Of a stretch of DNA of 64,000 nt, positions 37,189 to 45,024 are shown in pieces. This DNA comes from Agromyces kandeliae (GTDB lineage: Bacteria > Actinomycetota > Actinomycetes > Actinomycetales > Microbacteriaceae). Both the position numbers and the translations under genes were made by a program. The notes beneath the pieces are model-generated. The model saw only the letters and a program-made list of their open reading frames with translations. It did no database searches and was not told where the DNA came from. Numbering within the stretch: the stretch's first letter is position 1; each line of letters opens with the position of its first letter. The stretch covers positions 124,001-188,000 of the forward strand of contig NZ_WKJD01000004.1 in assembly GCF_009674665.1 (NCBI RefSeq), given 5' to 3'.

Positions 37189-38879
37189 GCACAGTGGTCG
37201 ACATCAGGAACCTCGGCGTCTCCTTCTCGACGGATGCGGGTGCGGTCAAGGCCGTCGACGACGTGAGCCTCTCGGTGGAGCGCGGCGAGGTGCTCGCCAT
37301 CGTCGGCGAGTCGGGCTCGGGCAAGACCGTGACGGCGAAGACGATCCTCGGGCTGCTCCCGGAGACCGCGACGACGAGCGGCGCCGTCGTGCTCTCGAAC
37401 CGAGCGGGCACGGGGGAGCAGGACGTCGTCTCGCTGAGCGGCGCCGCGCTCCGAGCCGTGCGCGGAACCGACGTCGCGATGGTCTTCCAGGAGCCGTCGA
37501 CGGCGCTGAACCCGGTCTACACCGTGGGCTGGCAGATCATGGAGGGCTTGCGCGCGCATGGCGCGGTCTCGAAGGCCGACGCCCGGAAGAGGGCGATCGA
37601 GATCCTCGGTCGCGTCGGCATCCCCGACCCGGAGCACCGCGTCGACCATTACCCGCACCAGTTCTCGGGCGGTCAGAAGCAGCGCATCGTGATCGCCATG
37701 GCGCTCGTGCTCGAGCCGGGACTGATCGTCGCCGACGAGCCGACGACCGCGCTCGACGTCACGGTGCAGGCCGAGATCCTCGACCTGCTGCGCCGCGTGC
37801 GCGACGAGTTCGGCACGGCGATCGTGCTCATCACGCACAACATGGGCGTCGTCGCCGATCTCGCCGACCGCGTCGCGGTCATGTACCAGGGGAGGGTCGT
37901 CGAAGAGGCGCCGGCGCGCGAGCTCTTCGCCGACCCGCAGGCCGACTACACGAAGGCGCTGCTCGCGGCCGTGCCGTACGTCGGCCACGGCGTCGCCCGC
38001 GCGGCGGAGCGTGCCGCGGCGCGTCCGGCCGGGTGGGCGGAGCAGACGCCGGTCGTGGAGGCGCGGGGCCTCGAGATCGAGTACCCGGGCCGGTTCGGCC
38101 GCCCGGGCTTCCGCGCCGTCGACGGCGTCGACCTCGTGATCCGGCCCGGCGAGGTGCTCGGGCTCGTCGGCGAATCCGGGTCGGGCAAGACCACCATCGG
38201 CCGCGCGATCGCTGGCCTCACGAAGGTGACCGGCGGCTCGCTGCAGGTGCTCGGCCACGAGATGCTCGGCATCCGCGAACGTCGGTTCCGTCCGGCGCGC
38301 AGCCGGATCGGGTTCGTCTTCCAGGACCCGGCGTCGAGCTTCAATCCGCTGCTCACGATCGCCGAGTGCGTCGCCGAACCCCTCGTGATCCACGATCGTG
38401 CCGTCGACGCGCGCGACGCGCGCCCGCGGGTGGACGAGCTGCTCGAGGCCGTGCAGCTGCCGGCGTCCTACGGCGACCGGTACCCGCACGAGCTGTCGGG
38501 CGGCCAGCGGCAGCGCGCGAGCCTGGCGCGTGCGATCGCACTCGAACCCGAGCTGCTGATCGCCGACGAGCCGACCTCGGCGCTCGACGTGTCGGTGCAG
38601 GCCCGCGTGCTCGAGCTGTTCGCCGAGCTCCAGCGGGAGTTCGGATTCGCGTCGCTGTTCATCAGCCACGACCTCGCCGTCGTCGACCTGCTCGCCGATC
38701 GCATCGCGGTCCTCTACCGCGGGAAGCTGGTCGAGGAGGGGACCGGTGCCGAGGTCCTCGGCTCGCCGGCGGATCCGTACACCCAGCGCCTGCTCGCATC
38801 GCTTCCCGTCCCCGATCCGGTGGCGCAGGCCGATCGACGCGAGGAACTGCGACGGTTGCGGGAGGAGAGCGGACGATGA
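37185..38879 (+). CDS. Fused double-NBD peptide ABC transporter ATPase (DppD-DppF fusion)
   Basis: A 564-residue protein with two complete nucleotide-binding domains in one chain, replacing separate DppD and DppF. Domain 1 (about 1-260): Walker A GESGSGKTVTA, signature FSGGQKQR, Walker B LIVADEPTTALDV. Domain 2 (about 285-550): Walker A GESGSGKTTIG, signature LSGGQRQR, Walker B LLIADEPTSALDV. All catalytic residues are present in both, so it is sufficient by itself to power the transporter. Each half carries the C-terminal oligopeptide-type region that follows the NBD. Start ATG 37185 and end 38879 both overlap neighbours (ATGA). Confidence 0.94.
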   Translation: MSTVVDIRNLGVSFSTDAGAVKAVDDVSLSVERGEVLAIVGESGSGKTVTAKTILGLLPETATTSGAVVLSNRAGTGEQDVVSLSGAALRAVRGTDVAMVFQEPSTALNPVYTVGWQIMEGLRAHGAVSKADARKRAIEILGRVGIPDPEHRVDHYPHQFSGGQKQRIVIAMALVLEPGLIVADEPTTALDVTVQAEILDLLRRVRDEFGTAIVLITHNMGVVADLADRVAVMYQGRVVEEAPARELFADPQADYTKALLAAVPYVGHGVARAAERAAARPAGWAEQTPVVEARGLEIEYPGRFGRPGFRAVDGVDLVIRPGEVLGLVGESGSGKTTIGRAIAGLTKVTGGSLQVLGHEMLGIRERRFRPARSRIGFVFQDPASSFNPLLTIAECVAEPLVIHDRAVDARDARPRVDELLEAVQLPASYGDRYPHELSGGQRQRASLARAIALEPELLIADEPTSALDVSVQARVLELFAELQREFGFASLFISHDLAVVDLLADRIAVLYRGKLVEEGTGAEVLGSPADPYTQRLLASLPVPDPVAQADRREELRRLREESGR

Positions 38880-39742
38880 GTCGTGATGCGGCGCACGGCT
38901 ACCCGGTGGTCGTCAGCGACCTGTCGGTCGAGTACCCGGCGCGCGGTCCGAGCGCTGCCCACGTCGCCCTTCGGGGCGTCAACCTGCGGGTGGCGCCCGG
39001 CGAGGTCGTGGGCCTCATCGGCTCTGCCGGCAGTGGTGCGTCGACGCTCGCGCGGGTGCTCTCGGGCGCGGCCTTCGAGCCGGTGCTCGCCGGTGGGGAG
39101 GTCCGTCCGGTGATCACCGGCGGAGACGCCATGGTCCTCGGCACCCCGCTCCGCGGCGTCTCCCGGCGACGACTGAACGCGCTCAGGTTCCACGTCGGCT
39201 ACCTCGCACAGGACGCCGCGATGCGGCTGCCCGCCGATCGCACGGTCGCGGAGATCATCGGCGAGCCGATCCTGGAGCGCGACCACCGGTACAACCGGGC
39301 GGCGCTCGCGACGCGCGTCGCCACGATGCTCGACTCGGTGCGCCTGCCGCTCGGCATGCTCGAGAAGTTCCCGTTCGAGCTGAGCGGCGGGCAGCGCCAG
39401 CGCGTGGCGCTCGCACGTGCGCTCGTCCTCGGCCCGAAGCTGCTCATCGCCGACCAGCCGACGGCGGGGATCGACGTCACCGTGCGCGATGCGGTCGCGG
39501 GGCTGTTCACCGAGCTGCGCGCGGGCCAGGCCTTCTCCGCCATCGTGATCTCGCACGACCTGCCCGTGCTGCGCCGCGTCGCCGACCGCCTGGCAGTGCT
39601 CGACAAGGGCGAGCTCGTGGCCGACGGCACGATGGAGGAAGTCCTCGACGACCCGGTGCACCCGTACGTCAAGGCGCTCGCGGGCGCGATCGACGACGGG
39701 CACGCCGTGACCGACGACATCGGGCCCGACGGGCGTCGGTGA
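38876..39742 (+). CDS. Degenerate ABC ATPase-like protein (Walker A Lys and Walker B Glu lost)
   Basis: A 288-residue protein with an ABC nucleotide-binding fold but two key substitutions. Walker A reads GSAGSGAST, with Ala at residue 55 (codon at 39038) where the ATP-binding Lys belongs. Walker B reads LLIADQPTAGIDV, with Gln at residue 194 (codon at 39455) instead of the catalytic Glu. The signature LSGGQRQRVALARAL, the H-loop VISHDLP and the oligopeptide-type end (DPVHPYVKAL) are kept. The frame is intact, so it is a maintained protein and not an obvious pseudogene. It is coupled (ATGA) to a transporter that already has two good NBDs. A regulatory or scaffold role is likely; active ATP hydrolysis is not. 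Homologues should be checked for the same losses. Confidence 0.85.
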   Translation: MSRDAAHGYPVVVSDLSVEYPARGPSAAHVALRGVNLRVAPGEVVGLIGSAGSGASTLARVLSGAAFEPVLAGGEVRPVITGGDAMVLGTPLRGVSRRRLNALRFHVGYLAQDAAMRLPADRTVAEIIGEPILERDHRYNRAALATRVATMLDSVRLPLGMLEKFPFELSGGQRQRVALARALVLGPKLLIADQPTAGIDVTVRDAVAGLFTELRAGQAFSAIVISHDLPVLRRVADRLAVLDKGELVADGTMEEVLDDPVHPYVKALAGAIDDGHAVTDDIGPDGRR

Positions 39743-40749
39743 GCGCGACCGGCGGGGATCGTCCGCGGCATCGACCGGTCGCGGGTGCGCCCGGTGCGGC
39801 GGTGACCGGCCCGACGGCGCCGGAGGCCGGTCCGATCGCGATCCTGCCCGACGCCGATCCGGTGTTCGTCGACGCGGCGTCCGCCGCCGGGGGGCGCGTC
39901 GAACCGCTCTCGAGCGCGACGCGTGGCCTGGTGTGGACGAGTTCGGACGGTGGCGACCGCCTCGATTCGGTCCTCTCGGAGCACCCCGCGATCTCCTGGG
40001 TGCAGCTCCCGTGGGCCGGGGTCGATGCCTTCGCCGACCTGCTCCACCGCCACCGCGGCGATGGACGCGTGTGGACCAGTGCCAAGGGCGCGTTCGCGCA
40101 GCCCGTGGCGGAGCACGCGCTCGCACTCGCGCTCGCGGTGCTGCGCGAGCTCCCGCGCCGTGCGCGTGCCACCGCCTGGGAGGCGGACGAACGCGGCCGG
40201 ACGCTGTACGGCGCAGAGGTCGTGATCGTCGGCGCGGGCGGCATCGCGGTCGAGCTCCTGCAGCTCCTCGCTCCGTTCCGGGTGCGCGCGACCGTGGTGC
40301 GACGAGCGGATGCCCCCGTGCCCGGCGCGGCACGGACCGTGACCACCGATCGCCTCGCCGAGGCGCTCGGCGCGGCCGAGGTGGTGTTCGTCGTCGCGGC
40401 CCTCACGCCGGCGACGCGCGGGCTGATCGGGGCCGGCGAACTCGCGGCGCTTCCGCCGGGTGCCGTGCTCGTCAACGTGGCGCGCGGGGGACTGGTCGAC
40501 ACCGACGCGCTCGTCGCGGCGCTCGGGTCGGGACGGCTCGGCGGTGCCGGGCTCGACGTCACCGACCCGGAACCGCTGCCGGCGGAGCATCCGCTCTGGA
40601 CCGCCCCGAACTGCCTCGTCACGCCCCACGTCGCCGACACCGAGGCCATGACCGTGCCCTTGTTCGCGCGCCGGATCGGGGCGAACGTCGCCGCCTTCGT
40701 CGACGGCACGACGTTCGACGGACGCATCGATCTCGACGCCGGATACTGA
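39739..40749 (+). CDS. D-isomer-specific 2-hydroxyacid dehydrogenase family protein
   Basis: A 336-residue NAD(P)-dependent dehydrogenase of the SerA/phosphoglycerate dehydrogenase superfamily. The nucleotide-binding site is VVIVGAGGIAVELLQLL. Catalytic Arg is in VNVARGGLVDTDAL, Glu in LDVTDPEPLPAEHPLW and His in TPHVADTEAM. The residue after the His-Val-Ala is Asp rather than the common Gly. The N-terminal 30 residues are poorly ordered-looking and rich in Ala, Gly and Pro. GTG 39739 overlaps the previous stop (GTGA), which ties it to the peptide transporter operon. The substrate is unknown. Coupling suggests it processes something imported by that transporter (inference). Confidence 0.88.
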   Translation: MSATGGDRPRHRPVAGAPGAAVTGPTAPEAGPIAILPDADPVFVDAASAAGGRVEPLSSATRGLVWTSSDGGDRLDSVLSEHPAISWVQLPWAGVDAFADLLHRHRGDGRVWTSAKGAFAQPVAEHALALALAVLRELPRRARATAWEADERGRTLYGAEVVIVGAGGIAVELLQLLAPFRVRATVVRRADAPVPGAARTVTTDRLAEALGAAEVVFVVAALTPATRGLIGAGELAALPPGAVLVNVARGGLVDTDALVAALGSGRLGGAGLDVTDPEPLPAEHPLWTAPNCLVTPHVADTEAMTVPLFARRIGANVAAFVDGTTFDGRIDLDAGY

Positions 40750-40771
40750 CGTCAGCTGAGCCCGGCTCGGA

Positions 40772-40801
40772 TTGGGAGTCCGGCGCTCGCTTTGCTACAG
40801 T
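40772..40801 (+). promoter_or_regulatory. Promoter of tRNA-Asn
   Basis: TTGGGA (40772-40777) and TACAGT (40796-40801) are 18 nt apart. The start point would fall about 10 nt before the mature 5' end of the tRNA. Confidence 0.65.
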
Positions 40802-40820
40802 ATCTCTGCGCCCAGCGTGA

Positions 40821-40893
40821 TCCTCCATAGCTCAATTGGCAGAGCAATCGGCTGTTAACCGATAGGTTCTTGGTTCGAGTCCAAGTGGGGGAG
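40821..40893 (+). tRNA. tRNA-Asn (GTT anticodon)
   Basis: A full 73-nt cloverleaf. The acceptor stem is 40821-40827 with 40886-40892. The anticodon stem is ATCGG/CCGAT with loop CTGTTAA, and anticodon GTT lies at 40854-40856. The T arm is CTTGG-TTCGAGT-CCAAG. CCA is not encoded. A promoter lies upstream and a hairpin terminator downstream, so it is a single-gene unit. Confidence 0.96.
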
Positions 40894-40899
40894 CTTCCC

Positions 40900-40925
40900 C
40901 GGCCCGGACCGAATCGTCCGGGCCG
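40900..40925 (+). terminator. Terminator of tRNA-Asn
   Basis: A 10-bp perfect stem (40900-40909 with 40916-40925) with a 6-nt loop begins 6 nt after the tRNA and is followed by TCGTCGTCTCC. Confidence 0.75.
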
Positions 40926-41005
40926 TCGTCGTCTCCGGCCCGCTCGCGTGGCTGCTCCGGCGCACGATTTGCGCGGACCCGCCACGTGGGGGTCAACTGG
41001 GATCC

Positions 41006-41713
41006 GTGCCCGAATCCGACGTCGACGCCTCGATCCGCGGTGCGCGACGCGACGGCATCGCCGTCGGGCTCGCGACCGCCGCGTACGGGATCTCCTTCGG
41101 TGCGCTGTCGGTCGCGTCCGGGCTCGACGTCTGGCAGACGTGCTTCCTCAGCCTCGTGATGTTCACGGGCGGATCGCAGTTCGCCCTCGTCGGCGTGATC
41201 GGTGCGGGCGGCGTCGCGGCCGGGGGATCAGCGATCGCGGCCGCCGCGCTGCTCGGCGTGCGGAACGTCGTCTACGGGATGCGCATGCGACCGGTGGTCG
41301 GCGAGCACGGCCTCGCGCACCGGGTCGCCGCGGCGTGGCTGACGATCGACGAGTCGACGGCCGTCGCGCTCGCGCAGGCGACTGATCGCGCGGCGCGCGT
41401 CGGCTTCTGGGTCACGGGCATCGCGATCTTCCTCGGCTGGAACCTCACCACGCTCCTCGGCGCCCTCATCGGCGACGCGCTGGGCGACACCAGGGCGTAC
41501 GGACTCGACGCCGCAGCCGCAGCCGCGTTCCTGGGCCTGCTCTGGCCCAGGCTCAAGCGAGTGCAGGCTGGCGCCACCGCCGTGCTCGCGGCCGTCGTGG
41601 CGACGGTGGCGACGCCGGTGCTCACGCCAGGCCTGCCGGTGCTCGTCGCGGCCGTCGTCGCTCTCGTGGTCGGCTGGCTCGACCTCTTCCGTCGTCGGGA
41701 GGCCGTCGGATGA
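41006..41713 (+). CDS. azlC: AzlC-family branched-chain amino acid exporter, large subunit
   Basis: A 235-residue membrane protein of the AzlC/BrnF family, which with AzlD exports branched-chain amino acids and some analogues. GIAVGLATAAYGISFGALSVASGLDVWQTCFLSLVMFTGGSQFA is the conserved N-terminal block, and AALLGVRNVVYGMRM is the next. About seven hydrophobic spans are visible. GTG 41006 was chosen at the conserved N-terminus. The gene overlaps azlD (ATGA). No regulator gene is next to it. Confidence 0.92.
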   Translation: MPESDVDASIRGARRDGIAVGLATAAYGISFGALSVASGLDVWQTCFLSLVMFTGGSQFALVGVIGAGGVAAGGSAIAAAALLGVRNVVYGMRMRPVVGEHGLAHRVAAAWLTIDESTAVALAQATDRAARVGFWVTGIAIFLGWNLTTLLGALIGDALGDTRAYGLDAAAAAAFLGLLWPRLKRVQAGATAVLAAVVATVATPVLTPGLPVLVAAVVALVVGWLDLFRRREAVG

Positions 41714-42015
41714 CCGTGTGGCACGTCATCCTCATCGCGACCGCGGCGACCCTGGCGCTGAAGCTCGCGGGCCACCTCGTCCCCGCCTCGTTCCTCGAGC
41801 GCGAGCGACCCGCGAGGATCGCCGACCTGCTCACCGTCGCGCTGCTGGCGGCGCTCATCGCGGTGCAGACCCTCGCGGTCGGCCGGACGCTCGTGGTCGA
41901 CGCGCGGGTCCCGGCGCTCGTCGTCGCCGCCGCGCTCTACGCGGTACGCACGCCGTTCATCGTCGTCGTCGCCGTGGCCGCGGCCGTGGCGGCCGGCATC
42001 CGGCTCTTCGCGTGA
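41710..42015 (+). CDS. azlD: AzlD-family branched-chain amino acid exporter, small subunit
   Basis: A 101-residue small membrane partner of AzlC with about three or four spans: VWHVILIATAATLALKLAGHLVP, IADLLTVALLAALIAVQTL and VVVAVAAAVAAGIRLF. Length and position right after azlC are standard. It starts ATG 41710 within an ATGA overlap. Confidence 0.9.
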   Translation: MTVWHVILIATAATLALKLAGHLVPASFLERERPARIADLLTVALLAALIAVQTLAVGRTLVVDARVPALVVAAALYAVRTPFIVVVAVAAAVAAGIRLFA

Positions 42016-42051
42016 CGCGTCTGCGAGGCGCGGGCGAGCGGATGCCGCGGC

Positions 42052-42618
42052 TCACGCCTCGAGGTCGTCCACGCCCGGCGTCCAGCTCGAGCCCGGCCGG
42101 CCCCAGCCGCGCTTGCGCGTGATCTTCTGCACGATGCGCTGGTCGTGGTCGTCGAGGCGGTCCATGTAGAGCACGCCGTCGAGGTGGTCGTACTCGTGCT
42201 GGAAGATGCGCGCGAGCCATCCGTCTGCGACGATCTCGAACGGTTCGCCCTCGAGGTCGGTCGCACGCAGGATGGCACGTTCCGCACGTCGCAGGCCGAA
42301 CCGCTCGCCGGGGAAGGACAGGCATCCCTCGGACTCGTCGTCCTCGTCGGGCATGCCGGGCACGGGCGGCGAGATCCACAGCTCGGGGTTGATGGCCACC
42401 CCGCGCCACTCGCGGTCGTCCTCGTCGGTCCACCCGAAGGTGAACAGTCGCAGCGGAACGCCGACCTGCGGACCCGCGAGACCGACGCCCGGCGCGGCAT
42501 CCATCGTCTCGAACATGTCGCGAACGAGCGCGCGGATCTCGTCGTCGATGGACTCGACCGGCGAGGCCGGCGCATGGAGCACGGGGTCGCCCGTGATTCG
42601 GATCGGGAGCACGGCCAT
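42052..42618 (-). CDS. def: Peptide deformylase
   Basis: A 188-residue metalloenzyme that removes the N-formyl group from nascent proteins. The three family motifs are intact: GVGLAGPQVG, EGCLSFPGE (the Cys metal ligand) and FQHEYDHLDG (the HExxH pair). ATG 42618 is placed by MAVLPIRITGDPVLH, a typical start; the longer frame upstream is a shadow of the divergent permease. A TATCCT hexamer ends 6 nt upstream on this strand, so the mRNA may be leaderless. Confidence 0.96.
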   Translation of the reverse strand: MAVLPIRITGDPVLHAPASPVESIDDEIRALVRDMFETMDAAPGVGLAGPQVGVPLRLFTFGWTDEDDREWRGVAINPELWISPPVPGMPDEDDESEGCLSFPGERFGLRRAERAILRATDLEGEPFEIVADGWLARIFQHEYDHLDGVLYMDRLDDHDQRIVQKITRKRGWGRPGSSWTPGVDDLEA

Positions 42619-42624
42619 TCGCCA

Positions 42625-42630
42625 AGGATA
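42625..42630 (-). promoter_or_regulatory. -10-like hexamer of def
   Basis: Minus-strand TATCCT ends 6 nt before the def ATG at 42618. It lies only 16 bp from the oppositely oriented hexamer of the next gene. Confidence 0.55.
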
Positions 42631-42646
42631 TCCGCGGGCGAGCCGG

Positions 42647-42652
42647 TAGGGT
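42647..42652 (+). promoter_or_regulatory. -10-like hexamer of the DMT permease
   Basis: TAGGGT ends 6 nt before GTG 42659. Together with the def hexamer it makes a divergent promoter pair in a 40-bp intergenic space. Confidence 0.55.
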
Positions 42653-42658
42653 CGAGGG

Positions 42659-43576
42659 GTGGATCCGGACCTCAGCGAGCTCACCGAGCTGATCCCACTC
42701 GATCCGACGCAGTTCATCGGCATCCCGCTCGCGCTCGTCGGAGCGGTCTTCCTGTCGCTCGGGGCCCAGTTCCAGCACCGCGGCGTGGTCAAGGTCGAGG
42801 CGAACACGGCCGACACGCTCGGCAAGGGGCTGAACGGCAGGCAGCTCGCCCTGCTGCTCGCACGGCCGTCGTGGGTGCTCGGCACCCTCATGCTCGGGCT
42901 CGCGATCGTCTTCCAGCTCTCGAGCCTCTACTTCGCGCCGCTGATCGTGGTGCAGCCGCTCGGCGCGCTCGCGCTCGTGATCACGTCGATCCTGAACTCG
43001 CGCATCAACAAGGTGAGCCTCAACCGCAGGTCGATCACGGCGATCGTGATGTGCGTCGGCGGCGTGTTCGTGTTCGTCGGCGTCGCCGCGTTCACGGCCG
43101 TCGACAAGCCGGTCCAGGCGCGACAGCTCATCACCATCCTCATCGTCCTCATGGTGGTGCTCGCCGCTGCGGCGGTCACCTTCGCGCTCTTCCGCCGGCG
43201 CATCCGCGCGATCTTCTACGTGCTCATGGCCGGCGTGCTCTACGGCTTCGTGGCGACGCTCGCCAAGGTCGTGCTCTCGCGCGTCGACCAGGGCGAGTTC
43301 GACTGGCTGACGCTGCTCTGCGTGCTCGCCCTGCTCGCCGCGACCGGCCTCGGCGCGTACTTCGTGCAGAACGCCTACGCGAGCGGGCCGCCCGACCTCG
43401 TGATCGCGGGCCTGACGGTGGTCGACCCGATGGTGGCGGTGCTCATCGGCATCGTGGTGCTCGACGAGGCCTCGCAGGCGCCCCCGTGGGCGATCGGCGT
43501 GTTCGTGGTGACGGGCGCGATCGCGATCTGGGGCGTGTTCCTGCTCGCGAAGAACCATCCGCAGACACGGCTCTGA
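42659..43576 (+). CDS. DMT-superfamily (EamA/NIPA-like) transporter
   Basis: A 305-residue integral membrane protein with about nine hydrophobic spans and internal similarity typical of DMT transporters. The N-terminal LALVGAVFLSLGAQFQHRGV and PLIVVQPLGALALVITSILNSR resemble NIPA-type members; the C-terminal half contains VVDPMVAVLIGIVVLDEA. The substrate is unknown (magnesium or small metabolites in relatives). GTG 42659 is supported by the hexamer TAGGGT 6 nt upstream. It is divergent from def. Confidence 0.85.
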   Translation: MDPDLSELTELIPLDPTQFIGIPLALVGAVFLSLGAQFQHRGVVKVEANTADTLGKGLNGRQLALLLARPSWVLGTLMLGLAIVFQLSSLYFAPLIVVQPLGALALVITSILNSRINKVSLNRRSITAIVMCVGGVFVFVGVAAFTAVDKPVQARQLITILIVLMVVLAAAAVTFALFRRRIRAIFYVLMAGVLYGFVATLAKVVLSRVDQGEFDWLTLLCVLALLAATGLGAYFVQNAYASGPPDLVIAGLTVVDPMVAVLIGIVVLDEASQAPPWAIGVFVVTGAIAIWGVFLLAKNHPQTRL

Positions 43577-43602
43577 CGACGACCGGACGCGAGGCTCCGA
43601 TG

Positions 43603-43632
43603 CGCCCATCGTGCTCATGCGAGCAGGGGGCG
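43603..43632 (+). terminator. Possible terminator after the DMT permease
   Basis: A two-part hairpin: outer CGCCC (43603-43607) with GGGCG (43628-43632) and inner TGCTC (43612-43616) with GAGCA (43621-43625) around ATGC. It lies 26 nt past the stop codon. Weaker than others in this window. Confidence 0.4.
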
Positions 43633-43666
43633 ATGCGTGAGATCGGCGCTGCGACGGCTGCTCTCG

Positions 43667-43672
43667 TAGACT
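43667..43672 (+). promoter_or_regulatory. Promoter hexamer before the glycosyltransferase
   Basis: TAGACT ends 8 nt before an ATG at 43681 that opens a short out-of-frame ORF overlapping the glycosyltransferase start; an overlapping TAGGGT follows. The glycosyltransferase GTG itself is about 100 nt downstream. Confidence 0.45.
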
Positions 43673-43772
43673 AGGGTCGGATGAACCCAGCCCACGCTGC
43701 CCGTCCCGATCTCCCGAGGGGCCCGGCCCCGGTCACCCACCCCGTTCCACGAACAGCGAGGTACAGCACCAC

Positions 43773-45014
43773 GTGTCCGACTCATCGAGCGTGTCCGCCG
43801 ACCCCGGCTCGAAGCGCCCGCTCCGGATCCTGATCGGCGCCGACACCTTCGCGCCCGACGTGAACGGAGCCGCCCGCTTCGCCGAGCGGCTCGCCGCCGG
43901 GCTCGTCGAGCGCGGCCACGACGTGCACGTCGTCGCGCCCGCCGCGAGCCGCAAGCACGGCACGTGGAAGGAGGTCCACGAGGGCCAGGAGCTCACCGCG
44001 CACCGGCTGCTGAGCTGGCGCTGGTACCCGCACGACTGGCTCCGCTTCGCGCTTCCGTGGCGCATCAAGCAGAACAGCGCGCGGATCCTCGAGGAGGTGA
44101 AGCCCGACGTCGTGCACTTCCAGTCGCACATCGTCGTCGGCCGTGGGCTCTCGGTCGAGGCCGCGAAGCGCGGCATCCGCATCGTCGGCACCAACCACTT
44201 CATGCCCGAGAACATGCTCGAGTTCACGCTCATCCCGAAGGCGTGGCAGGACTGGGCCGTCGGGCTCGCCTGGAAGGCCGCGCGCCGCACGTTCGGCCGG
44301 GCCGAGTCGGTCACGACGCCGACGCGACGAGCAGCCGACTTCCTCGAGAAGTACACGGGCCTCCGCGGCGTGCACGCGATCTCCTGCGGCATCGACGCGC
44401 ACAAGTACTCGCCCAACTGGGAGCCGCGGACCGAGAACCGCATCGTGTTCGTCGGTCGCGTGACCGGCGAGAAGCAGATCGACGTCCTGCTGCGCGCCGT
44501 GACGCTCCTTCCCGCCGAGCTCGACGTGAAGGTCGACATCGTCGGCGGCGGCGACCAGAAGCGCAACCTCGAGCACATGGCCGTCGAGCTCGGCATCGCC
44601 GACCGCGTCACGTTCACCGGCTACGTCACCGACGAGGAGCTCCGCCAGGCGTACCACCGGGCGTCCGTGCTCGCGATGCCCTCGATCGCCGAACTCCAGA
44701 GCATCGTGACGATGGAGGCGATGGCGTCCGCCCTGCCCGTCGTCGCCGCGAACGCGATGGCGCTGCCGCACCTGGTGCACGACGGCGAGAACGGATACCT
44801 GTTCGAGCCGGGCAGTGCCGAGGACCTCGCCGCCAAGCTCCGCGCCGTGCTCGAGGCGTCGCGCGACGACTACAACGCCATGAAGTCGCAGTCGCTCAAG
44901 CTCATCAAGGCGCACGACATCACGCGCACCCTCGACACGTTCGAGAGTCTGTATCGTGGTGAACGCGTGACCGATCCGGTCACCGAGTCGATCCCGGTCA
45001 TCGTGCCGGAATGA
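43773..45014 (+). CDS. GT4-family glycosyltransferase
   Basis: A 413-residue GT-B fold glycosyltransferase. The N-terminal domain begins ILIGADTFAPDVNGAARFAERLAAGLVERGHDVHVVAP, typical of sugar-nucleotide-dependent GT4 enzymes that act on lipid acceptors. The C-terminal domain has FVGRVTGEKQIDVLLRAV and the EX7E-like MPSIAELQSIVTMEAMASALPVV, then NGYLFEPGS. It is cytosolic or membrane-peripheral. Likely role: a glycolipid or wall-polymer mannosyl- or glucosyltransferase (inference). GTG 43773 has GCGAGGT about 12 nt upstream. The CAT tRNA starts 10 nt after its stop and may be co-transcribed. Confidence 0.88.
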   Translation: MSDSSSVSADPGSKRPLRILIGADTFAPDVNGAARFAERLAAGLVERGHDVHVVAPAASRKHGTWKEVHEGQELTAHRLLSWRWYPHDWLRFALPWRIKQNSARILEEVKPDVVHFQSHIVVGRGLSVEAAKRGIRIVGTNHFMPENMLEFTLIPKAWQDWAVGLAWKAARRTFGRAESVTTPTRRAADFLEKYTGLRGVHAISCGIDAHKYSPNWEPRTENRIVFVGRVTGEKQIDVLLRAVTLLPAELDVKVDIVGGGDQKRNLEHMAVELGIADRVTFTGYVTDEELRQAYHRASVLAMPSIAELQSIVTMEAMASALPVVAANAMALPHLVHDGENGYLFEPGSAEDLAAKLRAVLEASRDDYNAMKSQSLKLIKAHDITRTLDTFESLYRGERVTDPVTESIPVIVPE

Positions 45015-45024
45015 GGTCGGTCGC

